A DNA stretch of 42,202 nucleotides, from NCBI GenBank assembly GCA_937998875.1, contig CALLBO010000071.1, positions 72,087-114,288 on the forward strand, written 5' to 3'. The position numbers and the translations under genes are program-made. Shown piece after piece: positions 24,858 through 32,673 of the stretch; within the stretch, counting starts at the first letter, position 1; each line of letters begins with the position of its first letter. The notes under the pieces are model-generated. The model was given only the letters and a program-made list of their open reading frames with translations, was not told the DNA's origin and ran no database searches. The stretch comes from an uncultured Granulosicoccaceae bacterium (GTDB taxonomy: Bacteria > Pseudomonadota > Gammaproteobacteria > Granulosicoccales > Granulosicoccaceae).

Positions 24858-25045
24858 TCTCTGCTGCGCGATCCGAGGGACTTTGCTGCAGCAGTCGCAC
24901 TATTCAGTGCGCTTTTAGACATTCCATCCTGCAAAATCGTTATCTAGACTGCGACGAATAAACTCGTACTCTACAGTCAGGAAAATCGACATGCCGGAGT
25001 TTCAATCTTCTCACCTCCACTGTCGCAACGATAGTTGGTTCCGCG
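24858..25045. promoter_or_regulatory. Divergent promoter region of the amine oxidase operon and acyl-CoA ligase
   Basis: 188 bp between the divergent starts at 24857 and 25046, so it must carry promoters for both directions. No operator dyad stands out. Confidence 0.4.
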
Positions 25046-26602
25046 ATGGCTAATAACAATGCGCGTCAGCCAGGAACACTTGGAGAGCTGTTACACCGCT
25101 GTGCGACAGAATATGCGGACCGTCCCTTCCTGACGATTGCACCAACCAATGAAACCTGGACTTACGCTGAGTTCGAACAGCTTACCAACCGGATCGCCCA
25201 TGGCTTAAATGAGACCCTTGGGAAACTGCCAGCATACATTGCCATTATGCTTGAGAATAGCGCGTGGTACTTAGCCAGTACTTATGCATTAAAGAAACTC
25301 GGTCCGATAGAAGTCTCTATCAATCGAACCTTTCGAGGCGTATCTCTGGCGAGGACAATTTCAGTAACAAAGACGCCGGTTCTGATCACATCGTCCGCAC
25401 ATTTCAATGCAATAAAAGCGGTCATCGGTGAGCTCGAATCACTTACAACGTTGATAGTGACAGATGGTGCTGACCAGGCCCGGTTGTTATTTACCCATTT
25501 GAATATAATGGAGTTCGAATCAATGCTGTCTGACGATATCAGCCATATGACTGGTGACTCTGAAGGTGAAGCAGACGAATTGTCAACCGCCTCGATCATG
25601 TTCACCTCCGGTACCACGGGTGTATCCAAGGGCTGCGTACTATCACACAAGTACGCCATTAGAACCGCGATGAATCTTATTGCACCATTTAGAGTCACCG
25701 GAGATGATGTTGTCTACTCTCCTTATCCCCTGTCACATATCGGTCCGGCTTACTACGACATTTTACCGACTATTATGCAAGGTGGACAGGTCATACTACG
25801 TGACGGGTTCAGCGTTTCAAGTTTCTGGCCCGAGGTTAAAAGATACAAAGTAAGCTGGCTCATGATGCTTGGCTCAGTACAACAACTGCTCTGGGCTGCC
25901 CCCAAAAGATCCGAAGAATCAGATCATTGCTTATCACGCTGCTGGGCAACACCGGCGCCGGTACCCAAGGATGAATTTGACCGACGATTTAAAACACATC
26001 TTATTCCGGGTGGAGGCTATGGCTCAACCGATGGTGGCTGGGTTGTTGTACCGCAGTGGGATCATCCGGGTGGGTTGATACTTCCGGAGTTTGAAGTTTC
26101 TATTGTCGATGATAACGACAACCCGGTACCCGCAGGTACCGCCGGTGAGATGCTGATAAGACCGAGAGAACCCGGAATCATTTCTGACGAATATTTCGGA
26201 ATGCCTGAAGAGACGCTGAAAAGCCGGCGCAATCTGTGGTTTCACACAGGCGATGTTGCAAAGGTGGATGCTGACGGACTTTTCTATTTTATCTGCCGTA
26301 AGGCAGAGCGCATACGTGTTAAAGGTGAAATGGTATCAGGCTTTGAGGTAGAGGAAGGCATCCTCACTCACCCTAATATAGAAGACTGCGCCGTCATTGG
26401 CGCGCCCAGCCCGCTCGGTGAAGAAGAAATCAAAGCGTTTGTCGTTTGTAAACCAGGCAAATCAATAGCTATTAAAACACTTCAAAATCATTGTCACGAA
26501 AAAATGGCAAAGCACATGATACCTGCTCAGCTGTCAGTACTCGATGCGATACCTCGCACACCCACCGGGAAAGCGGAGAAAGGCAAGCTTGCAACTCTCT
26601 GA
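25046..26602 (+). CDS. AMP-forming acyl-CoA ligase (CaiC-like)
   Basis: 518-residue adenylate-forming enzyme that activates a carboxylic acid as its CoA thioester. Core motifs in order: F-T-S-G-T-T-G-V-S-K-G at 176-186, G-G-Y-G-S-T-D-G-G-W, W-F-H-T-G-D-V-A-K-V-D, R-I-R-V-K-G-E, and the C-terminal catalytic lysine in P-R-T-P-T-G-K-A-E-K. The sequence resembles the crotonobetaine/carnitine-CoA ligase group. It is divergent from the amine-oxidase operon and may act on the keto or fatty acid product, but no other CoA-dependent gene is nearby. The gene ends just before the inverted-repeat element. Confidence 0.8.
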   Translation: MANNNARQPGTLGELLHRCATEYADRPFLTIAPTNETWTYAEFEQLTNRIAHGLNETLGKLPAYIAIMLENSAWYLASTYALKKLGPIEVSINRTFRGVSLARTISVTKTPVLITSSAHFNAIKAVIGELESLTTLIVTDGADQARLLFTHLNIMEFESMLSDDISHMTGDSEGEADELSTASIMFTSGTTGVSKGCVLSHKYAIRTAMNLIAPFRVTGDDVVYSPYPLSHIGPAYYDILPTIMQGGQVILRDGFSVSSFWPEVKRYKVSWLMMLGSVQQLLWAAPKRSEESDHCLSRCWATPAPVPKDEFDRRFKTHLIPGGGYGSTDGGWVVVPQWDHPGGLILPEFEVSIVDDNDNPVPAGTAGEMLIRPREPGIISDEYFGMPEETLKSRRNLWFHTGDVAKVDADGLFYFICRKAERIRVKGEMVSGFEVEEGILTHPNIEDCAVIGAPSPLGEEEIKAFVVCKPGKSIAIKTLQNHCHEKMAKHMIPAQLSVLDAIPRTPTGKAEKGKLATL

Positions 26603-26611
26603 TTGGATCCA

Positions 26612-26872
26612 TTACAAACCTAGCCTGGATTATTCATAAGGCGACAAGTAAAATTTGGCGAAAAGCTATGTATACAGTTCCAAATCTCTTTTGGGCACCT
26701 TTTTTAAATTAGCAGTGTGTCTATTCGACGCCAGAAGAAAATCTGGCGTCACATCTCGGCCCATCCTCCTCGGCACGTGGCGGGCCACGTTTCTCAGACG
26801 ATTGGCCGACCTGTTTAGCCAGATTTCCTCTGGACAACGAATCCTCATGAATAATCCAGGCTAGGCTTTACA
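26612..26872. mobile_element. MITE-like non-autonomous element with 25-bp TIRs and TTACA target duplication
   Basis: The left end (26617-26641) and right end (26843-26867) are inverted copies matching at 23 of 25 positions, with the core CCTAGCCTGGATTATTCAT. TTACA flanks both sides (26612-26616 and 26868-26872) as a 5-bp direct repeat. The 251-bp interior codes for no protein and holds two strong hairpins: GACGCCAGA/TCTGGCGTC (26727-26750) and ACGTGGC/GCCACGT (26775-26790). The ends remind me of IS1380-family termini, which is unverified memory. The element fills the whole interval between convergent genes. Confidence 0.82.
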
Positions 26873-28180
26873 GATCTTGTGGCGCCCTTCTGTGACGCCG
26901 CTGGTAGCGTTACGAGTGTCTACAACCAGCGGTGCATTCTGAACAATCATATCGTAGTCATAAGCCGAATGATCAGTCGCGATCAACACACAGTCAAGCG
27001 TTTGCAGATAGTCTTTTGTTAGCTCACTACTTTCCATTGGCGGGACGTCATAGTGTCGCATTTTCGGTAGGGTTGGAATGTGCGGATCGTTATAGGACAG
27101 GTCTGCTCCTCGCTCAAGCAGCAGCTCCATCAGTTTAAAACTCGGGCTTTCACGCGGATCATCTATATCTTTTTTGTAGGCAACGCCAAGTACACCGATT
27201 TTGCTGCCGTGAATCGGTTTGGCCTGCTTGTTTAACGCTTCGGATAAACGAGTTATTACATAGTTCGGCATGCTGGTGTTTATCTCACCGGCCAGCTCGA
27301 TAAAGCGGGCAGGAATTTCATGCTTGCGTGCAATCCAGCTTAAGTAGAAAGGATCAATAGGAATGCAATGCCCGCCGAGCCCGGGTCCTGGATAGAACGC
27401 CTGAAAACCAAACGGTTTTGTTTTCGCAGCGTCGATAACTTCCCAGACATCAATACCAATTTCGGTGAAAAGCGGCTTCAGTTCATTGACCATTGCAATG
27501 TTCACTGAACGATAGGTGTTCTCCAGTATTTTGCAGGCTTCCGCAACCTCACAACTAGAAACAGAAACGGTATCTACTACCGCATGAGAGTAAAGAGCCA
27601 GTGCCAGTTCAAGGCTCGCATCATCAAGACCGCCAACCACTTTCGGAATGCCACTGGCGGAAAAATTCGGATTACCCGGGTCCTCGCGCTCCGGACTGTA
27701 GGCGAGAAAGAAATCAGTACCTGCCTGCTTTCCGGTTGCTTCGAGTATTGGAAGGATTACATCACGTGTAGTACCCGGATAGGTGGTGCTTTCCAGCACC
27801 ACCAGTTGCCCTGGTCGAAGATGCGAGGCGATAGATCTGGTGGTTTCCTCTACATAAAACAAATCTGGATCGCGACTGTCGTTGAGCGGAGTCGGCACAC
27901 AGATAATAAGCGCATCCGCTTCTGCCATTTTCGACAAATCGGCGGTCGGCATAAAACTGTTGTCAGAGATACAGCCGGCAATCCATTCATCTGGCAGATG
28001 CTTGATGTAGCTCTTACCCGCCATCAATGTTTCGACTTTACTGGCGTCAACATCAAAACCGATAGTTCGGAAACCACCGTCGATAAAGGCTTTAATTAAC
28101 GGCAGACCGACGTACCCAAGACCGATTACCCCGACAAGCGCTTCCTTGCTGTCTATTTTTTTTTTGACTTCATCCTTCAT
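26861..28180 (-). CDS. wbpA: WbpA-type UDP-N-acetylglucosamine 6-dehydrogenase
   Basis: Oxidises UDP-GlcNAc to UDP-GlcNAc uronic acid in two NAD steps. It has 439 residues. The NAD motif is V-G-V-I-G-L-G-Y-V-G-L-P (16-27). The stretch Y-S-P-E-R-E-D-P-G-N-P-N-F and the catalytic cysteine C272 in P-G-P-G-L-G-G-H-C-I-P-I-D-P-F-Y are characteristic of WbpA rather than UDP-glucose dehydrogenase. A ribosome site AGGA lies 9 bp before ATG 28180. The last alanine codon and the TAG stop lie in the terminal repeat of the mobile element, so the original C-terminus was altered. It is divergent from the glycan operon and supplies its nucleotide sugar. Confidence 0.87.
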   Translation of the reverse strand: MKDEVKKKIDSKEALVGVIGLGYVGLPLIKAFIDGGFRTIGFDVDASKVETLMAGKSYIKHLPDEWIAGCISDNSFMPTADLSKMAEADALIICVPTPLNDSRDPDLFYVEETTRSIASHLRPGQLVVLESTTYPGTTRDVILPILEATGKQAGTDFFLAYSPEREDPGNPNFSASGIPKVVGGLDDASLELALALYSHAVVDTVSVSSCEVAEACKILENTYRSVNIAMVNELKPLFTEIGIDVWEVIDAAKTKPFGFQAFYPGPGLGGHCIPIDPFYLSWIARKHEIPARFIELAGEINTSMPNYVITRLSEALNKQAKPIHGSKIGVLGVAYKKDIDDPRESPSFKLMELLLERGADLSYNDPHIPTLPKMRHYDVPPMESSELTKDYLQTLDCVLIATDHSAYDYDMIVQNAPLVVDTRNATSGVTEGRHKICKA

Positions 28181-28781
28181 TTATTAATTCCTGACATTAA
28201 GATTTCTGCTGTAAAAAGCATTGTATTTTTCGAGTGTACACTGATTGACAGATACACACATCAAGCGTACGTCAGCACTACAGGGCATGAGTGTACGCAA
28301 CAAACAGTGAATAGCAGTGGTCCGCTCTGCAGGCTCACTGTTCGATAAATTTGCAGGTTTTGCTTTAATTTTTAGAGAAAACGAAGTGCAATACCACGCT
28401 TACACCGAAAGCCGTTTCAAAGTGATGAAAATGTCATAAAGTGCGATTTCCTTTCTAGAACTGCAGAAAGTTTGATGAACTTAAAAAATAATATACTTCC
28501 TATGATTAAACAAAATCAAATATCTTTTACCAAACAATCGGCCAGTAACCTGCACTCTCTCATCTCTTTAAGCACCAGCCGTTGCAAAGTTGACCAGGTC
28601 AACTCCGTGAGTAAAAAAATGCTAGAAAATGCTCCACAACAAAATCATACAAGTTTGTCATTTTCTTTATAAGCGTCCTTCCTATAGGTTCTGTTGAGTT
28701 GCAAATGCGCGAAACGCCTCGCAACCGGGGCAAAGAATAAAAACAAAAACAAAAACAAAAATCAGAAACACGGAGGAAGTT
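28181..28781. promoter_or_regulatory. 600-bp divergent regulatory region of the glycan locus
   Basis: An AT-rich stretch without a credible gene between wbpA and the UXS-like gene. It contains a 17-bp perfect dyad AGTTGACC-A-GGTCAACT (28588-28604), a leader hairpin GTTGC...GCAAC with an inner GCG/CGC stem (28698-28725), a run of three or more AAAAAC units (28739-28762) and a strong GGAGG before ATG 28782. The dyad is a candidate operator for an unidentified dimeric repressor or activator. The length and structure suggest elaborate control of polysaccharide synthesis. Confidence 0.55.
28588..28604. promoter_or_regulatory. 17-bp operator-like dyad AGTTGACC-A-GGTCAACT
   Basis: Perfect 8-bp arms around a single A, about 180 bp upstream of the UXS-like start. 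No regulator gene is in the window, and the cognate family is not identified. Confidence 0.45.
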
Positions 28782-29846
28782 ATGAGTACACTTGGAACGC
28801 GTAAAACAATCCTGATCACCGGTGCCGCAGGTTTTGTAGGGTCGTCTATGGCAGACAGACAACTCGATGCCGGACACATTGTGCACGGTATCGACAATAT
28901 GATTACCGGATCTAAAAGCAACATCCAGCGTCTGCAAAGACGCGCGAACTTTCACTTCGATGAAATTGACATAAACGACGCCTCCGCTCTGCTACGCGTG
29001 CAACGTGCGCATTACGACGAGATTTATCACTTCGCCTGCCCCACCGGTGTTCCAAACATCAGAACCTACGGTGAAGAAATGATGCGCACCTGCTCTACTG
29101 GCACCGAAAACGTGCTGCGGATAGCACGGCAGCTCGACGCGACATTCCTGTACACCAGCAGTGCAGAAATGTACGGTGACCCTGACGTATTTCCCCAGAT
29201 CGAGTCATACAACGGCAACGTTGACCCGGTAGGTGCACGCTCAAGCTACGAGGAGGGCAAACGCTTCGGGGAAACACTGGTACGACTTTACAACGAAAAA
29301 TACAATGTAAAAGCGAAAATCGTACGTATTTTCAATTCCTATGGCCCCAACATGTCGAAGTCAGATACACGACTGATACCCAACACGTTTGGAAACATCA
29401 AAGCCGATAAGTCCATTGTTATCTACGGTGACGGCAACCAAACTCGAACCCATCTGTATATAACGGATCTGCTGACTGGTCTGGAGACAGTTATGGCTAA
29501 AGGAGATTGCGCATCTCCATATAACGTTGGAGGTAACAAGCAACTCACTATAAACCAGTTGGTTAGTGCTCTGGGTGGTGTGCTTGGTCGCAAGATTCCG
29601 GTTGAATATCGTGAACACTACATTGAAGATCACCGTGGTCGAGAGCCGGATATTTCCAAGGTTATGGAACTGGGCTGGCAGATTACGACTGACCTCGCCA
29701 GCGGTTTGGCGGAAATGTGTCGAGAGTATGGTATTGCTACTGGTGCCAGGGTAAACGAAAAGCAGCCGCTCTCAAAAGGTAGAGCCACTTGGTCAAACGG
29801 CGCATTACACGGCTCACAGACCGAGGGTGAGCCTAGCTTTGGATGA
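28782..29846 (+). CDS. UXS-family NAD-dependent nucleotide-sugar decarboxylase/epimerase
   Basis: 354-residue extended SDR enzyme. It has the Rossmann motif G-A-A-G-F-V-G (14-20), the Y-x-x-x-K pair Y156/K160, and the stretches S-A-E-M-Y-G-D-P and G-N-V-D-P-V-G-A-R-S-S-Y-E-E-G-K-R. These closely follow UDP-glucuronate decarboxylase (UXS). D-H-R-G-R-E-P-D-I-S-K-V near the C-terminus is the usual substrate-loop signature. Because the partner dehydrogenase is WbpA-like, the likely substrate is UDP-GlcNAcA, giving UDP-2-acetamido-xylose or the 4-epimer (inference). About 35 C-terminal residues (from K-Q-P-L-S-K-G-R-A) are extra. The stop overlaps the glycosyltransferase ATG by 4 bp. Confidence 0.83.
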   Translation: MSTLGTRKTILITGAAGFVGSSMADRQLDAGHIVHGIDNMITGSKSNIQRLQRRANFHFDEIDINDASALLRVQRAHYDEIYHFACPTGVPNIRTYGEEMMRTCSTGTENVLRIARQLDATFLYTSSAEMYGDPDVFPQIESYNGNVDPVGARSSYEEGKRFGETLVRLYNEKYNVKAKIVRIFNSYGPNMSKSDTRLIPNTFGNIKADKSIVIYGDGNQTRTHLYITDLLTGLETVMAKGDCASPYNVGGNKQLTINQLVSALGGVLGRKIPVEYREHYIEDHRGREPDISKVMELGWQITTDLASGLAEMCREYGIATGARVNEKQPLSKGRATWSNGALHGSQTEGEPSFG

Positions 29847-31930
29847 AGTTTCTACTTATTATTCCACTGATATTTAGCTGGAATTTCATATTTTGGGGAA
29901 CAATAGGATTCCTGAGGTACCTGCACGAGCTTGTTAGCAGGAATACCAAAACACTGGTGCCGTTAGCGCTGGCTGTTTTGGTGTTTCTGGTAACGGCCTA
30001 TCCTGCTTCCACCGTTTCCGACACCAGTATTCTAATACTGTGTGGAGTTATCTGCATTGCTGGCTTTCTTTGCTGGCGGACTGTTGTAACAGTAAATTCA
30101 GTAAACGCCGAACGGGAAAATCCAATAGAAATCCAGGGGGTGCGATTACAAGATCATACCGAGCCAAACATATCTCAGCACAACCTACAGCAACTCGCAG
30201 TTGAACTGACACGACTGAAAGGGGCTAACCCGGTTATAAAGGAAGTCCAGGACTCTTTAATTTTGTATGCTCAATCAGGAGATATCTTAGCCAGGCATGA
30301 ACTTATGGATGCCAATCAACATCTGATTCAATATGCAGTCAACGCGTACGCAGACACGGGTTTACTAAAAAAAGACTTGAGACATTTAGCAACCGTCGGA
30401 TTATCTCAGGCAATCCGAACTTACAATCGCTCTGCAAGTTATAGTTTCTCAAGCCACGCGTTACTTTTAGTCACTAAATCTATCGAAAATTCCTTACCTG
30501 CGCAGCGACTTCCAACCAATAAACAATTGGGGAAAAAAACTAACCTGCAGGGATATTCCTCTGACACCAACAGCCAGAGAGATCTGACTGTGCTGTTTAC
30601 ACTCGTTGTCGTAGCGACGATTTCGGCTACACTCTGGACCGCAGGATTTTCCAACTACAATGAAAACGCTGCAGCATTGCCTGCATACGCACTGATTCTA
30701 GTCGCGCTCTCGCTGTTAATACCGGGAGCTTTAATGGCAGTCACTTCCCGCGAGATATTCAAAGCAAATGATTCCAGGACACTCCAATTCACATTAAACA
30801 CTGTTCCAAATTACCTTTTAATGCGTCATCAAGTTGCTATTCTGATACCAGCATACAATGAAGGCGTTGGTATCGAACCCACCGTCAAATCCGCGATCCA
30901 GCTTGTCGGATCTGAAAATGTATTTGTAGTAAATGACTGCTCCTCCGACAATACCAGCGATATACTTAAAACACTTGGCATTAATCAACTCGATCTAAAA
31001 GTCAACGCAGGTAAAGCGAAGGCACTCGATGCTGCAATCAAATATTTTAGATTGTGTTACGACTATCAATTCCTGTTGATCCTGGACGCTGATACAGAAA
31101 TCGATTGCGACTACCTGAAGTACGCGTTACCAAAATTCGATGATCCCGAGGTCTCCGTAGTAGCGGGACATGCAATACCCAAATGGGATGCTAAAAAAGC
31201 ATTCTCGCGAAGTTCTTTTTACGTAACTTACAGAATCAAGCTGTATCTTTTGACACAAGCATTTTTGCGCTACGGACAGACTACTTCTCGCCTCAATGTG
31301 AGTTTCATCATCCCCGGTTTTTCGAGTATCTACCGCACCCGGGTGATTCCGAAAATTGACATTACCGCACCGGGTCTCGTGATCGAGGATTTCAATATGA
31401 CGTTCGAGCTACACAAAAAAAAGCTCGGCCGCATTGCCTATAGTCCGCGCGCAGTAGCACGCTGTCATGAACCTCACTCGTTTAAGGATTACACCAGTCA
31501 GATAAAGCGCTGGCATCTGGGTTTCTGGCAAACCGTTGTACGTCACGGGTTCTGGAAAAGCCAATTTTCTCTGGCTCTGTCGCTATTCATTCTCGAATCA
31601 CTTGTTATCAGTCTTGGATTCATAGCGCTGCCAATAATTGGATTATTAACAATAGTGCCTCACTTGCCTGGCACCTCGATGCTTCCTCAGCTGACCACAG
31701 GGACTACGCAACTATTCTTTCAAGGTGTATTGATTCTGCTAATGCTCGACTGGGCAAGCACAGCAATCATTGCCTGGATCACTAAAAATCCTGCTCTGCT
31801 TTGGCATGGAATCTTTTTCTTCGTATTAAGGTGGGTTGACTCACTCTATTTTCTACTAACTCTGCCAATGGTGTTTTTTGTAAAGTCAAACGGACGCTGG
31901 ACCAGCCCGTCACGCTCGATTGCTCATTAA
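29843..31930 (+). CDS. Processive family 2 glycosyltransferase with an embedded sigma-region-2-like domain
   Basis: Membrane polysaccharide synthase, 695 residues, longer than PgaC/HasA types. Order: N-terminal hydrophobic helices (1-24, 38-56, 61-80); a soluble segment (about 95-245) containing a sigma-70 region-2-like stretch (134-226); two helices (249-268, 280-300); then the GT-A domain. The GT-A domain shows I-P-A-Y-N-E (335-340), N-D-C-S-S-D-N, the metal D-A-D (415-417), I-E-D-F-N-M-T and the processivity motif Q-I-K-R-W (553-557). Four or so C-terminal helices follow. The catalytic residues are intact, so it should elongate a beta-linked polymer from a UDP-sugar. It overlaps the preceding gene by 4 bp and precedes the deacetylase by 25 bp. 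Confidence 0.88.
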   Translation: MKFLLIIPLIFSWNFIFWGTIGFLRYLHELVSRNTKTLVPLALAVLVFLVTAYPASTVSDTSILILCGVICIAGFLCWRTVVTVNSVNAERENPIEIQGVRLQDHTEPNISQHNLQQLAVELTRLKGANPVIKEVQDSLILYAQSGDILARHELMDANQHLIQYAVNAYADTGLLKKDLRHLATVGLSQAIRTYNRSASYSFSSHALLLVTKSIENSLPAQRLPTNKQLGKKTNLQGYSSDTNSQRDLTVLFTLVVVATISATLWTAGFSNYNENAAALPAYALILVALSLLIPGALMAVTSREIFKANDSRTLQFTLNTVPNYLLMRHQVAILIPAYNEGVGIEPTVKSAIQLVGSENVFVVNDCSSDNTSDILKTLGINQLDLKVNAGKAKALDAAIKYFRLCYDYQFLLILDADTEIDCDYLKYALPKFDDPEVSVVAGHAIPKWDAKKAFSRSSFYVTYRIKLYLLTQAFLRYGQTTSRLNVSFIIPGFSSIYRTRVIPKIDITAPGLVIEDFNMTFELHKKKLGRIAYSPRAVARCHEPHSFKDYTSQIKRWHLGFWQTVVRHGFWKSQFSLALSLFILESLVISLGFIALPIIGLLTIVPHLPGTSMLPQLTTGTTQLFFQGVLILLMLDWASTAIIAWITKNPALLWHGIFFFVLRWVDSLYFLLTLPMVFFVKSNGRWTSPSRSIAH
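30242..30520 (+). other. Sigma-70 region 2-like segment inside the glycosyltransferase
   Basis: Residues about 134-226. Recognisable elements: A-Q-S-G-D-x-x-A-R-H-E-L-M-x-A-N (region 1.2/2.1), L-I-Q-Y-A-V-N-A-Y-A-D-T-G-L (2.1), D-L-R-H-L-A-T-V-G-L-S-Q-A-I-R-T-Y (2.2), Y-S-F-S-S-H-A (2.3) and a trailing S-I-x-N-S-L-P-A-Q-R-L-P-T. The order and spacing match group 1-3 sigma factors. The paired tryptophans and basic residues used for promoter melting (Y-A-T-W-W-I-R in RpoD) are replaced by H-A-L-L-L-V-T. This is by-eye homology and unverified. Confidence 0.6.
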
Positions 31931-31955
31931 ATACACACCTACAAAGGAATGCACT

Positions 31956-32663
31956 ATGCTCGAAAATAAGAAGGTTTTAATTATTGCACCGCACCCTGAT
32001 GATGAAGTGTTCGGGTGTGGCGGAATAATCGCCAAGATGAATCGACTGAACTGCGAGATTTACGTGTTGTATGTCACCGTCGGAGTCACACGGGATTTTT
32101 CTGCATCAGGTTCATCTGGCCCGGAAGAAAGGCTTAAGGAAATTGAAAAGGTAGCTGAATTTTATCAGTTTGCTGACTACGAACTCGCACTGCCTGGCAA
32201 TGAATATCATCTACGCCTTGACGGATTACCGAACTCCGACCTAATCTCCCTAATTGAAAGAGACTCAAAAGTTTCCCTGCAAAACCTCAAGCCGGATATT
32301 TTAATTACCACAGATTGTGACGACTACAATCAGGATCATCGCGCACTTTACTCAGCAGTAATTACTGCAACCAGACCAGCTGACAATAAATTTAAAGCAT
32401 ACCAGCCAATCGTATTAACCTATGAGCTACCCTACTCCAACTGGGGACACAGTGACGCTCCCGAACGCGCAACTCTGTATGTAGAGCTATCGGATGAAGA
32501 CTTTACCAGTAAGATAGAGGCACTGAAATTTTATTCTTCTCAGTTGAAATCTGACAATTCCCCTCTCTCAGTGGAAGGTGTTACAGCTCAGGCACTTTAC
32601 CGCGGCCTGCAAACACAATCAAAATACGCCGAAGCATTTAAAATTAAACGATTGATCGTGTAA
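31956..32663 (+). CDS. PIG-L/LmbE-family N-acetylglucosamine deacetylase
   Basis: 235-residue zinc-dependent deacetylase. The metal motif A-P-H-P-D-D-E is at 11-17 and the C-terminal ligand region Y-N-Q-D-H-R-A lies near 124-131. ATG 31956 is chosen because AAGGAA precedes it; a start at 31920 would read through the upstream stop region. No signal peptide is visible, so it acts in the cytoplasm, probably on a nucleotide- or lipid-linked GlcNAc derivative. It sits between the glycan synthase and the GH18 lipoprotein. Confidence 0.87.
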   Translation: MLENKKVLIIAPHPDDEVFGCGGIIAKMNRLNCEIYVLYVTVGVTRDFSASGSSGPEERLKEIEKVAEFYQFADYELALPGNEYHLRLDGLPNSDLISLIERDSKVSLQNLKPDILITTDCDDYNQDHRALYSAVITATRPADNKFKAYQPIVLTYELPYSNWGHSDAPERATLYVELSDEDFTSKIEALKFYSSQLKSDNSPLSVEGVTAQALYRGLQTQSKYAEAFKIKRLIV

Positions 32664-32673
32664 GGAAAAGTAA

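Noticed and set aside
28472..28672. 66-codon open frame in the glycan regulatory region
   Set aside because: No ribosome site, low-complexity AT-rich composition, no recognisable domain, and it overlaps the operator-like dyad.
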